Source: Chitinophaga niastensis (GTDB lineage Bacteria; Bacteroidota; Bacteroidia; Chitinophagales; Chitinophagaceae). Taken from it: 64,000 nt of DNA. The DNA lies in assembly GCF_003014755.1 (NCBI RefSeq), contig NZ_PYAW01000001.1, positions 868,001 to 932,000 of the forward strand, in the 5' to 3' direction. Below are positions 1-9,245 of the stretch, in pieces. The notes below the pieces were generated by a model. It saw only the letters and a program-made list of their open reading frames with translations, was not told the DNA's origin and made no database searches. Each line of letters begins with the position of its first letter. The stretch's first letter is position 1. Made by a program: the position numbers and the translations under genes.

Positions 1-293
1 TTTTGCGGGTATTGTTTCAGTAGCTGTTTCAGTTGATCGGGTGTAAATAATGCCCGCGACTTCCAGCTCCAGTGTACACCCGCCAGGGAGTACCGGCTTT
101 GGGCCCAGAGATTATCGCGCATAATGATACGGTCATAATAGGCAACATCTATTTTTTCCAGTAGTGCAGTATGTTGGGCCATTGTCCATTCCGGTTTGCG
201 TATTAATACCCGTGCAGCGCCGGCCTGCAGCAGCTCAACTATTATTTTTTCTTCTTCGTGTATACGTTCAGGTGATGTGATGATCCAAATCAT
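1..293 (-). CDS. thiE: Thiamine phosphate synthase family protein (ThiE/TenI), N-terminal part, cut by window edge
   Basis: About 97 N-terminal residues are visible, starting from the ATG at 293-291; the gene continues past base 1. The start MIWIITSPERI followed by LLQAGAARVLIRKP fits the first beta-strand and the 'LRKP' region of the TIM-barrel ThiE/TenI family in Bacteroidota. ThiE joins the thiazole and pyrimidine phosphates to make thiamine phosphate. The gene starts 35 bases after the thiC stop on the same strand, so it is very likely co-transcribed with thiS-thiC under the TPP riboswitch. The active site lies outside the window, so a TenI-like protein cannot be excluded; the place next to thiC favours ThiE. 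Confidence 0.75.
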   Translation of the reverse strand, partial: MIWIITSPERIHEEEKIIVELLQAGAARVLIRKPEWTMAQHTALLEKIDVAYYDRIIMRDNLWAQSRYSLAGVHWSWKSRALFTPDQLKQLLKQYPQ

Positions 294-328
294 TAAAAAT
301 GATTTTGATATTAAAAGAATCTCAGGAA

Positions 329-2474
<2,146 letters not shown>

Positions 2475-2541
2475 GATTATTGGAATTAAAGTGAAACAAT
2501 AAACTTTAAGGATGTGGAAAGATGAAGAAAGGTTCAGTTAC

Positions 2542-2630
2542 TTTTCCCTACGGCAGTATGAACTGCTTCAGGTACTGAGGGTATCATCTCAGTTTATCCA
2601 TATTTACTTTGGATAAACACCCCTAAAGTG
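2542..2630 (-). promoter_or_regulatory. TPP riboswitch (thi box) upstream of thiS
   Basis: Read on the minus strand, the region contains the conserved thi-box blocks in order: GGGGTG, then CTGAGATGATACCC, then ACCTGAA, then TGCCGTAGGGAAA. These are the core of helices P2-P5 of the thiamine pyrophosphate aptamer. It sits about 70-150 bases upstream of the thiS start. It is expected to reduce expression of the operon when TPP is abundant; whether it acts on transcription or translation is not decided here. Confidence 0.93.
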
Positions 2631-2652
2631 ATGGCGTAAAAGTAATGTAAAT

Positions 2653-2756
2653 ATTAGAAATAACGAATAACGAATTGCGAATTACAGATTTATGTGGAAA
2701 TTCAAATGAACATCTTCACTAAAATTCGCAATTCATAATTCGTAATTCGTAATTTA
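2653..2756. repeat. AATTCG-rich imperfect inverted repeat
   Basis: The left arm contains ATAACGAATTGCGAATTA near 2660-2684 and the right arm contains AATTCGCAATTCATAATTCG near 2723-2742. The arms are about 30 bases and separated by about 35 bases. Short AATTCG units recur within each arm. It lies between the divergent thiS riboswitch and a lipoprotein gene. A weaker relative is visible near 21706-21745. Confidence 0.6.
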
Positions 2757-2761
2757 GGACT

Positions 2762-3241
2762 ATGGTAAGATTCAATTTGCTGTGTCTGTCTTTATTGATA
2801 ATGACTGTTGCGTGTAATCCGGTACATAAGGAGCCGGTGGAGGAAGTGCGTCATGACAGTAGTTTGGTGAATACCGCAGACAGCAGTAATGCCGGCATTA
2901 CTGATAGCATCGCTGCTGTTGCGGATACGCTGCATGTTGATGCAGCTAAGCTCATAGGAAAATGGATGCAGCCTGTAGCAGGCGTAGAAAAAGAAATGCA
3001 GGGTTTTCAACTAAGAAAGAACGGAACCGCCAGATCCATTAATATGTACACGTTGGTATATGAAAAATGGCAGCTGGCGCACGATACGTTACTCTTATGG
3101 AACCATTCTGAAGGTGTAAAAGATACATCCGGAATGGTGGATACGATTATTATTAAAGCGCTGTCAGATACTTCGCTGGTATTGTTTCCTGTAAAGGCCG
3201 CCGAGGGTTATACAGAAAAATACCGGAAGAGTATTAAATAG
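2762..3241 (+). CDS. Putative lipocalin-like lipoprotein
   Basis: A 159-aa protein with a lipoprotein signal (hydrophobic segment ending in the lipobox-like TVAC, Cys at residue 18), so it should be lipid-anchored in the envelope. After a low-complexity linker of about 45 residues, the segment LIGKWMQPVAG with later FQLRKNGTARSI and WQLAHDTLLL resembles the opening strands of small Bacteroidota lipocalin-like domains ('GxW' near the start). Its ligand is unknown. It stands alone between the thi operon (divergent) and a minus-strand membrane protein (convergent). Confidence 0.6.
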   Translation: MVRFNLLCLSLLIMTVACNPVHKEPVEEVRHDSSLVNTADSSNAGITDSIAAVADTLHVDAAKLIGKWMQPVAGVEKEMQGFQLRKNGTARSINMYTLVYEKWQLAHDTLLLWNHSEGVKDTSGMVDTIIIKALSDTSLVLFPVKAAEGYTEKYRKSIK

Positions 3242-3324
3242 CTTTTAGCATTTAGTATTTAGCTTTTGGTGTGTTTTGCACCAGTATTAGTTTTTACTAA
3301 CAGCTAATAGCTAACAACTAATTG
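3242..3324. repeat. TTAGC-type inverted repeat between convergent genes
   Basis: Directly after the lipoprotein stop, the sequence has AGCTTTTAGC-type units, then a small hairpin (TGGTG...CACCA around 3269-3285), then mirrored units such as AGCTAATAGCTAAC near 3301-3316. It joins the ends of two converging genes and probably serves as a bidirectional terminator (inference). The same unit recurs at 4784-4872, 7633-7660 and 44483-44626. Confidence 0.6.
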
Positions 3325-3576
3325 CTAGTTATAAATTTGCCACAGTCCTACGAGACAGGCTACAACAGCCATAAATACGCCGGCAGCGGCGAGTTGCATA
3401 TCATCAATATTTTTTCTGCCAATGTATAAGGATGTTAAGCCGATAAGGGCGCCTATTGCACCTGCGGTTACTGCGTAGGAGGGCGTTTTTGTACTAAAGG
3501 CAAATGCTGCCGATAATACACCAATAATCAGCGCTGATATACAGGCCGTTTTTGTTAAAGCTGTTGAATGTTGCAT
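3325..3576 (-). CDS. Small membrane protein of unknown function
   Basis: About 83 residues from the ATG at 3576 (MQHSTALTKTA...). A longer reading from 3639 would overlap the preceding gene and adds a non-conserved-looking leader, so the shorter start is chosen. Three hydrophobic segments are visible (near residues 10-28, 34-52 and 60-80) with a basic 'GRKN' loop, so it should sit in the inner membrane. It follows the fatty acid hydroxylase gene on the same strand at 40 bases and may be co-transcribed. No family is recognised with confidence. Confidence 0.6.
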   Translation of the reverse strand: MQHSTALTKTACISALIIGVLSAAFAFSTKTPSYAVTAGAIGALIGLTSLYIGRKNIDDMQLAAAGVFMAVVACLVGLWQIYN

Positions 3577-3616
3577 ATATATTCGAATTTTTAAAAACAG
3601 GTGAAGGAATAATTGT

Positions 3617-4456
3617 TTATAGGTTATTATGTTGACCACTTAATTTTTCACTTGCAGAATAGTTTTGTTCCCAGGGCACTTTCAATAGTGGTCCTATTTC
3701 CTGGTAGCGGGTGTCCTGATATTGATCCAGGCCATATTTAATGTTCCTGGTATCCGCTACTTTCACGAAGGTGCCGAAGAGCCGGTCCCATATAGAAAAA
3801 ATATTAGCATAATTCGCATCCGTTTCCGGCTGAAAATGGCTGTGATGTACTTTGTGCATATCCGGTGATACAATAACCCAGCTTAGTGTATTATCCAGCC
3901 ATTGAGGCAACCTGATATTGGCGTGATTGAACTGCGACATAAAAGCGGATATCGTCTGATAAAACATAACCATCCAGAAAGGCACACCCATAGTGATAAT
4001 GGCAACAAACAATGCAATTACCCTGAACAGGCTTTCTACAGGATGATGACGTAAAGCAGTGGTTGCATCTATCTGTGTATCTATATGATGTATTTTATGA
4101 AAATGCCACATCCAGGCTGTTTTATGCTGTACCCAATGTATGAGCCAGGCGCCGATGAAATCCAGCATCAGCAGGGCCATGACAGTATGCAGCCATAACG
4201 GCAATTGCAGCCAGTACAGGAGCCCGAACTGCTTTGCGCTGGTCCACAGGGAAGCCTTCACTATCAGAAACGCCAGCCCCGTGTTTATAATCACCGTAGT
4301 GAGTGTAAAGAACAGGTTGGTGCCGGCATGCCGGTAGCGGTTACTGGAAAAGCGGAACCGGGGCACCAGGCCTTCGATAATCCATAATAACAGCAGCCCG
4401 CCCACCAATATGGCAGTACGATAGCCAGACGGAATATTTTCGAAAAATGTTACCAT
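3617..4456 (-). CDS. Fatty acid hydroxylase / sterol desaturase superfamily protein
   Basis: A 279-aa integral membrane di-iron oxygenase of the ERG3/fatty acid hydroxylase superfamily. The three histidine clusters of the family are visible: HWVQHK near residue 107, HFHKIHH near 119-125, and HKVHHSHF near 203-210, placed between hydrophobic segments. Members hydroxylate or desaturate lipid carbon chains; the substrate cannot be read from sequence. In Bacteroidota related proteins act on membrane lipids (family knowledge). The small membrane protein downstream may share its transcript. Confidence 0.88.
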   Translation of the reverse strand: MVTFFENIPSGYRTAILVGGLLLLWIIEGLVPRFRFSSNRYRHAGTNLFFTLTTVIINTGLAFLIVKASLWTSAKQFGLLYWLQLPLWLHTVMALLMLDFIGAWLIHWVQHKTAWMWHFHKIHHIDTQIDATTALRHHPVESLFRVIALFVAIITMGVPFWMVMFYQTISAFMSQFNHANIRLPQWLDNTLSWVIVSPDMHKVHHSHFQPETDANYANIFSIWDRLFGTFVKVADTRNIKYGLDQYQDTRYQEIGPLLKVPWEQNYSASEKLSGQHNNL

Positions 4457-4732
4457 AATGCTGGTAAAATATATATACTAGTGTATTACTGTGCGCTATG
4501 TGTTTATGTTCTTTATGGTTCTTCTGACCAGGCCAACAAAATCTTTACTGCGGATATGGGGAGGTGGTTACATTCTATTCTGTAATAAACAGCATCCTAT
4601 GTGCGTTACTGTTATTACCCTTGCATTGCTGTTCTGAATTTGTTTGATTGCTGTTTATATGTTGCAACCAGCTAAACCCGGGCAAAAAATACAACTATTT
4701 GGGGAATAAATAAAGGGCTCTTTGGGGCCACA
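4457..4732. other. Non-coding stretch, no clear element
   Basis: This 276-base part of the gap between the fatty acid hydroxylase start and the dnaN terminator has no convincing open reading frame, tRNA or repeat. It presumably contains the promoter of the minus-strand hydroxylase gene, but no good match to the Bacteroidota promoter boxes was found. Confidence 0.4.
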
Positions 4733-4770
4733 GGCAAAGAAAAAGCAACCTCTTTGTGAGAGATTGCTTT
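4733..4770 (-). terminator. Rho-independent terminator downstream of dnaN
   Basis: Read on the minus strand, AAAGCAATCTCT pairs with AGAGGTTGCTTT across a short ACAA-containing loop (one mismatch), followed directly by a T-rich tract (TTTTTCTTT). It lies about 100 bases after the dnaN stop. Confidence 0.75.
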
Positions 4771-4783
4771 ATGTATTATCTTT

Positions 4784-4872
4784 TAGCTATAAGCGTTTCG
4801 CTTTTAACAAATTTTATTTTAGTGTAGCCGTTAACTTTAGATTCCTGACTGCTAACGGGCAGCAGCTAATGA
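4784..4872. repeat. TTAGC-type repeat at the dnaN 3' end
   Basis: Units such as CTTTTAGCTATAAGCG and GCAGCAGCTAATGACTAGTT lie between the dnaN stop and its terminator. They match the TTAGC-rich family seen at 3242-3324 and 44483-44626, here without a clear inner hairpin. Confidence 0.45.
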
Positions 4873-5991
4873 CTAGTTATTCAGCATTAATGGCATCACC
4901 AGCATGAGCAGATCTTCGTTTTCTTCTTTTTCAGAAGGTTTCAGGATGCCGGCTTTAGTAGCGGTAGCCAGGTCAATGGAAATTTCGTCACCTTCTGCAG
5001 CGTTCAGCATTTCGATGAGGAATTTGGCATTGAAAGCGATCTGCATGTCATCGCCGGTGTACTGGCAGTTCATGCGTTCGTTACCTTCAAAAGAGAAGTC
5101 CACATCCTGTGCAGACAATTGCAGTTCGCTGCCGGTGATACTCAGGGCTACCTGGTTGGTGCTCTTGTTCGCGAATACCCCTACACGTTTTAACGCGTTC
5201 TGGAAGTCGCTTTTAACCACTGTAAGGCGATATGGATTATCTTTTGGTATTACCACCTTATAGTCAGGGAAACGTGCGTCAATGAGGCGGCAAATCATTT
5301 GTGCGCCTTCATGTTGTACGAAGAAGTGGTTCTGGCTATAAGATATTTTGATTTCAGTATCGTTATCAGGCAGGGCAGATTTTAGCAGGTTCAATGGTTT
5401 TTTAGGCACAATGAAACTATCTGCCTGCGGGCATTTTACATCTGTTCTTACATATTTCACCAGGCGATGTGCATCGGTGGCTACAAATGTGAGGCTATCG
5501 GTAGCAATTTCGAAGAATACGCCGGTCATAGCAGGGCGCAGGTCATCGTTGCTCACGGCAAACAGGGTTTTGTTGATGGCTGTTACCAGGCCTGTTGCTG
5601 CCATGGTAAAAGAGGTTGTGTCATCAGCTGCTGGTTCTTTCGGGAAATTTTCCGGATTTTCGCCCATCACTTTGTACTTACCGTTGTCGGAAGTGATTTC
5701 CACTGCAAAAGAGTTCAGGTCGATGTGGAAAGTGAGTGGCTGATCAGGCAGATTTTTGAGAGAATCCATCATAATCTTCGCCGGTATGCAGATCCGTCCG
5801 CTTTCCTTGGCTTCCACCTCCAGCTTCACCCGCATAACAGTTTCCAGGTCAGTAGCAACTACAGTCAGTTCGTTTTTGTCAATCAGGAAAAGAAAATCCT
5901 CCAGTATAGGCAATACTGTATTGGAATTGATAACACCGCTGATCTGTTGTAATTGTTTTAATAAAGTAGAGGAAGAAACAATAAATTTCAT
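4873..5991 (-). CDS. dnaN: DNA polymerase III beta subunit (sliding clamp)
   Basis: A 372-aa beta clamp that encircles DNA and tethers DNA polymerase III. The N-terminus MKFIVSSSTLLKQLQQISGVI and the segments VLPILEDFLF, DAHRLVKY and RFPDYKVVIP are typical of the three repeated clamp domains, and the C-terminus ends in LMLVMPLMLNN, matching the family's 'PM' ending. It is a single-gene unit with its own terminator downstream. As in many Bacteroidota, no dnaA or recF gene lies next to it in this window. Confidence 0.97.
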   Translation of the reverse strand: MKFIVSSSTLLKQLQQISGVINSNTVLPILEDFLFLIDKNELTVVATDLETVMRVKLEVEAKESGRICIPAKIMMDSLKNLPDQPLTFHIDLNSFAVEITSDNGKYKVMGENPENFPKEPAADDTTSFTMAATGLVTAINKTLFAVSNDDLRPAMTGVFFEIATDSLTFVATDAHRLVKYVRTDVKCPQADSFIVPKKPLNLLKSALPDNDTEIKISYSQNHFFVQHEGAQMICRLIDARFPDYKVVIPKDNPYRLTVVKSDFQNALKRVGVFANKSTNQVALSITGSELQLSAQDVDFSFEGNERMNCQYTGDDMQIAFNAKFLIEMLNAAEGDEISIDLATATKAGILKPSEKEENEDLLMLVMPLMLNN

Positions 5992-6094
5992 GATTTATAT
6001 AAGTTTGCTTGACATGCTATGTAATTGGTAATCTCCGCTGCACGGCCATCTCTTCACATAATACCCGCGTAAAAGGTGTAAATGTACTGTAAAA

Positions 6095-6102
6095 CAAAGA
6101 TA
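6095..6102 (-). promoter_or_regulatory. Candidate -7 box for dnaN
   Basis: On the minus strand the sequence is TATCTTTG, matching the Bacteroidota -7 consensus TAnnTTTG, about 100 bases before the dnaN start. No good -33 TTTG was found at the right spacing. The rest of the 381-base gap (5992-6372) holds the divergent aminotransferase promoter and nothing else recognisable. Confidence 0.4.
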
Positions 6103-6299
6103 GAAAGTTTTGTCATTCTCCCTAATTTCATCACATCTTATACACTAAGATAACATGGTTTTACACAACGATTTGCAAGGTGTGATATATGCATAAAAAT
6201 GATAATGCTGAATAGAAAGATTAAAAAGATAGGTTTAGTTAGATGAGATGCAATAAGTTGTATTGTTTATTGATGAATGAGAAAAGAATTAGGGTATTC

Positions 6300-6330
6300 T
6301 TTTAAATTATCTTCAAATCGGTTACTTTTG
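6300..6330 (+). promoter_or_regulatory. Candidate Bacteroidota promoter for the aminotransferase gene
   Basis: The -7 box TACTTTTG (6323-6330) matches TAnnTTTG, preceded at 19 bases by TTTT (6300-6303) in the -33 position, where TTTG is expected. The gene starts 43 bases downstream. Confidence 0.55.
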
Positions 6331-6372
6331 CCGCGCTGAAAAATTATTCCAAACCAACAAAAAAAGCAGGTT

Positions 6373-7632
6373 ATGAAACTGTCTCATTTAGCCGAAACAT
6401 TGATTGGATCCGAAATCATTAAGTTAGCAGCTGAAATAAAGGAGAAGCAGGCCAAGGGCGAGAAGATTTATAATTTCACAATTGGCGATTTTGACCCGAA
6501 GGTATTTCCCATCCCGGTTGAATTTGAACAGGAAATCATAACTGCCTATAAGGAGCACCTGACTAACTATCCTCCTGCCGACGGTATTCCGGAGCTGAGG
6601 AAAGCAGTAGGTGATTTCATCGCAGAACGTGAAGGCCTCTCCTACGATCCTGCTAAAGAGATCGTGATTTCCTGCGGTGGCCGTCCTATCATTTACGCTA
6701 CATTCAGAACAATTGTAGATCGTGGTGAGAAAGTGGTATACGCTACTCCTTCCTGGAACAACAACCACTATACCCACTTCCTGGAAGCGGAACACGTAGT
6801 GCTGGAAACCAAAGCAGAGAACGATTTTATGCCTACTGCTGCAGAACTGAAGCCCCTGCTGAAAGGTGCTACCCTGCTGGCATTGTGCTCTCCACAGAAC
6901 CCAACCGGTACTGCTTTCGGCAAACAACAGCTGGAAGAAATCTGCGACCTGGTACTGGCAGAAAACAAAAGCAGGAGTGCAGACGAAAAACCACTCTATG
7001 TAATGTTTGACCAGATGTATTGGGTGCTCACTTTTGGTGAAACACATCACCACAATCCGGTTACACTGCGTCCTGAATTGAAGGACTACACTATCTTCAT
7101 CGATGGTATGAGTAAGGCCTTTGCTGCTACCGGCGTAAGAGTTGGCTGGGCGTTAGGACCTGCACACGTGATCGCTAAAATGAAGTCTATCCTGTCGCAC
7201 GTTGGCGCCTGGAGCCCAATGGCAGAACAGAAAGCAGCAGCACGCTACCTTGTACAAAAAGAAAATGTGGATAAGTACCTGCAACACTTCAAAGGTGAAA
7301 TCGAAGAAAGACTGGTGAAAATTTACCAGGGCTTCGATAACCTGAAGAAAGCCGGTCATAAAGTAGATGCGGTTGCTCCACAAGCGGCGATTTACCTCAC
7401 CATCAAATTTGACCTGGTAGGCAAACAGACTGCTGATGGTACTAAACTGGAAGATCAGGCTGCTGTTACTTCCTACATCCTGAACGAAGCTAAAATAGCC
7501 CTGGTGCCGTTTTATGCATTCGGTTCTGCTAAAAATTCTCCATGGTACCGCCTGAGTGTGGGTACTTGTGTGAAAGAAGAAATTCCGGCTATGTTTGAAA
7601 AATTAAAGGCCGCACTGGAGAAACTGAAGTAA
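6373..7632 (+). CDS. PLP-dependent class I/II aminotransferase
   Basis: A 419-aa cytosolic fold-type I aminotransferase. The N-terminal NFTIGDFDPKVFPIP and the 'YPPADGIPELRKAV' region are typical of aspartate/aromatic aminotransferases; 'SPQNPTGTAF' is the conserved NPTG motif, and the PLP-binding lysine is in DGMSKAFAATGVRVGW with the phosphate-binding Arg. The substrate is not decided; the family covers aspartate, aromatic and related amino acids. It is a single gene with its own promoter and a strong terminator. Confidence 0.88.
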   Translation: MKLSHLAETLIGSEIIKLAAEIKEKQAKGEKIYNFTIGDFDPKVFPIPVEFEQEIITAYKEHLTNYPPADGIPELRKAVGDFIAEREGLSYDPAKEIVISCGGRPIIYATFRTIVDRGEKVVYATPSWNNNHYTHFLEAEHVVLETKAENDFMPTAAELKPLLKGATLLALCSPQNPTGTAFGKQQLEEICDLVLAENKSRSADEKPLYVMFDQMYWVLTFGETHHHNPVTLRPELKDYTIFIDGMSKAFAATGVRVGWALGPAHVIAKMKSILSHVGAWSPMAEQKAAARYLVQKENVDKYLQHFKGEIEERLVKIYQGFDNLKKAGHKVDAVAPQAAIYLTIKFDLVGKQTADGTKLEDQAAVTSYILNEAKIALVPFYAFGSAKNSPWYRLSVGTCVKEEIPAMFEKLKAALEKLK

Positions 7633-7659
7633 GGATTTAGCATAAAGCTTTTAGATATT

Positions 7660-7691
7660 AGCCCCGGGAGATGCTCTCCCGGGGCTTTTTG
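7660..7691 (+). terminator. Rho-independent terminator after the aminotransferase gene
   Basis: A perfect 11-bp GC-rich stem (AGCCCCGGGAG / CTCCCGGGGCT) with a 5-base loop and a trailing TTTT. It lies about 30 bases after the stop, following TTAGC-type units at 7638-7660. Confidence 0.9.
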
Positions 7692-7867
7692 TCTTACTCC
7701 CGATTAGGCTGATTATACTGATTACCCTGATTTTATTTTTCCGATTTTGAAAGATTTAAAAGATGAGCGAAGATCAGAGCGATTATATCCGCTCTGATCT
7801 TCGCTCATCTTTTAAAATCAAAAAAAATCAGGGTAATCAGCATAATCAGCCTAATCGGGAGTAAGAC
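7691..7867. repeat. Long palindromic intergenic element, copy 1 (CTCCCGATTAG family)
   Basis: The left arm (about 7691-7780) and right arm (about 7790-7867) are inverted copies, with a short central loop and one bulge of about a dozen bases in the left arm. Both outer ends read GTCTTACTCCCGATTAGGCT toward the centre. Inside the arms GATT units recur (CTGATTA, CCTGATTTT), then AGATGAGCGAAGATCAGAGCG. Copies 2 and 3 are at 25738-26045 and 47580-47775. It separates the aminotransferase terminator from the efflux regulator genes and codes for nothing visible. Confidence 0.85.
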
Positions 7868-7950
7868 TATTTGACTTTCTGACTTTTGTCATCAAAAAGT
7901 TAAATACCTGTTAAATGGACAACCTGTGTTACTATTTCGGAAAATGTTCC

Positions 7951-7958
7951 TAATTTTG
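7951..7958 (+). promoter_or_regulatory. Candidate -7 box of the TetR/efflux operon
   Basis: TAATTTTG matches TAnnTTTG and lies 30 bases before the first TetR start. The 12-mer TCAAAAAGTTAA occurs at 7892-7903 and again at 7977-7988, on both sides of this box, and could form part of a regulator binding site (inference). Confidence 0.45.
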
Positions 7959-7987
7959 ACCTTGAAACTAAAAAAGTCAAAAAGTTA

Positions 7988-8593
7988 ATGCATACAGAGA
8001 CAAAAGACGAAATGCAGGAGAAGATCCTGGACGCAGCTCTGAAGCGTTTTACTCACTATGGCGCTTCAAAGACTACCATGAACGAGATTGCCGATGATCT
8101 TCATTGCTCAAAGGCATCGTTATATTATTATTTCCCTGATAAGAACGCCATGCACATGGCGGTGCTGGAAAGAATTGCGGAAGCATACTTCCAGGAGATG
8201 GAAAAAGAAACGCAGCAGGTGAAATCAGCCTCAAAGGCACTGAATAACATTATTGAAATAAGAAGAATTTTTGTGAGTAAGTTCTGCAGATTGGAAATAT
8301 TTAAAATTTTGCAGGATGGCAATTCTTTCTTTTATGCAGGAATGATAAAAGCAAAGAAACGGGAGATAGAAATTCATACAGAGATTATCAAAGCGGGCAT
8401 TGCTTCCGGAGAATTTAAAGTGAAGCATCCCGCAAAAGCAGCGGAATTATTAGTGCAGTCACTGATGGGGCTCCGCTTTTCAGTACCGGACCATTTCAGA
8501 AATGATGCGGACCTGAACGAAGAACAGTTTGCACAAGTGATAGAAAAACAAAAGCAACTGCTGGAGATATTTATTAAAGGCATGAAAGCATAA
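7988..8593 (+). CDS. TetR/AcrR family regulator (first of a tandem pair)
   Basis: A 201-aa one-component regulator. The N-terminal helix-turn-helix is clear: ILDAALKRFTHYGASKTTMNEIADDLHCSKASLYYYFPDK, residues about 12-50 (quoted in parts: ILDAALKRF, TTMNEIADDL, SKASLYYYFPDK). The C-terminal ligand domain is all-helical and not assignable. It is followed after 10 bases by a second TetR gene and then the TolC/MFP/RND genes, so it most likely represses this efflux operon. The inducer is unknown. Confidence 0.9.
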   Translation: MHTETKDEMQEKILDAALKRFTHYGASKTTMNEIADDLHCSKASLYYYFPDKNAMHMAVLERIAEAYFQEMEKETQQVKSASKALNNIIEIRRIFVSKFCRLEIFKILQDGNSFFYAGMIKAKKREIEIHTEIIKAGIASGEFKVKHPAKAAELLVQSLMGLRFSVPDHFRNDADLNEEQFAQVIEKQKQLLEIFIKGMKA

Positions 8594-8603
8594 AACGGAA
8601 ATA

Positions 8604-9218
8604 ATGGTGGTGAGAGAACGGATACTGGAAACGGCATTAAAAATGTTCAGAACATATGGTGTGAAAGGGGTGACCATGTTTGATATAGCCCGCGATTGCG
8701 GGATTTCCAAAAAAACAGTATACGAACATTTTGCAGACAAACAGTCACTGATAGATGAAGGAATGCAGCAACTGCTGAATAGCCACATCGCTTATTTTAA
8801 TGAATGTCTGCAAACTACAGAAAATGCTATCGAAGAGCAGGTGCGTAATATGAGATATATTGTCACACTTGCCAAAACCCTTAACCCGGTTATGCTGTTC
8901 GAGATCCGGAAATATCATCCGGATACCTGGCGCAGCATCGAAAACTTTAAAGCAGATAGCATACTGTATAACATCAAAGAGAATTTAAAAAGAGGGATGA
9001 CGGAAGGCCTATACCGTCAGAACCTCCACATCGATATTGTAGCACGCATGCGCCAGCTGCAGCTGGAAGCTGCTTTTGATCCAATCCAGTTCCCGGCAGA
9101 TCAGTTTGAAATGCCCACGGTAATGGACCAGGTAACTGCCCATTTTATATTGGGAATTGCCACTATTAAAGGACATAAACTGGTAAACCAGTATCTGCAA
9201 ATTAAAGAAGAAGAATAA
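8604..9218 (+). CDS. TetR/AcrR family regulator (second of a tandem pair)
   Basis: A 204-aa TetR-type protein with the HTH pattern ILETALKMFRTYGVKGVT, MFDIARDCGISKKTVYEHF in the first 50 residues. Its C-terminal domain differs from that of the first regulator (it contains LNPVMLFEIRKYHPDTW), so the pair is not a recent duplication. It is co-directional and 27 bases before the TolC-family gene. The two regulators may sense different ligands or form a heteromeric control (inference). Confidence 0.9.
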   Translation: MVVRERILETALKMFRTYGVKGVTMFDIARDCGISKKTVYEHFADKQSLIDEGMQQLLNSHIAYFNECLQTTENAIEEQVRNMRYIVTLAKTLNPVMLFEIRKYHPDTWRSIENFKADSILYNIKENLKRGMTEGLYRQNLHIDIVARMRQLQLEAAFDPIQFPADQFEMPTVMDQVTAHFILGIATIKGHKLVNQYLQIKEEE

Positions 9219-9245
9219 ACTACTACGACGCTAACTAATTAACTT

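Noticed and set aside
4722..4907. 61-aa plus-strand frame upstream of the dnaN end
   Set aside because: It runs through the dnaN terminator hairpin and TTAGC repeat and overlaps the dnaN 3' end.
6424..7053. 209-aa antisense frame in the aminotransferase gene
   Set aside because: Opposite a well conserved PLP-enzyme; composition is that of a mirrored coding strand.
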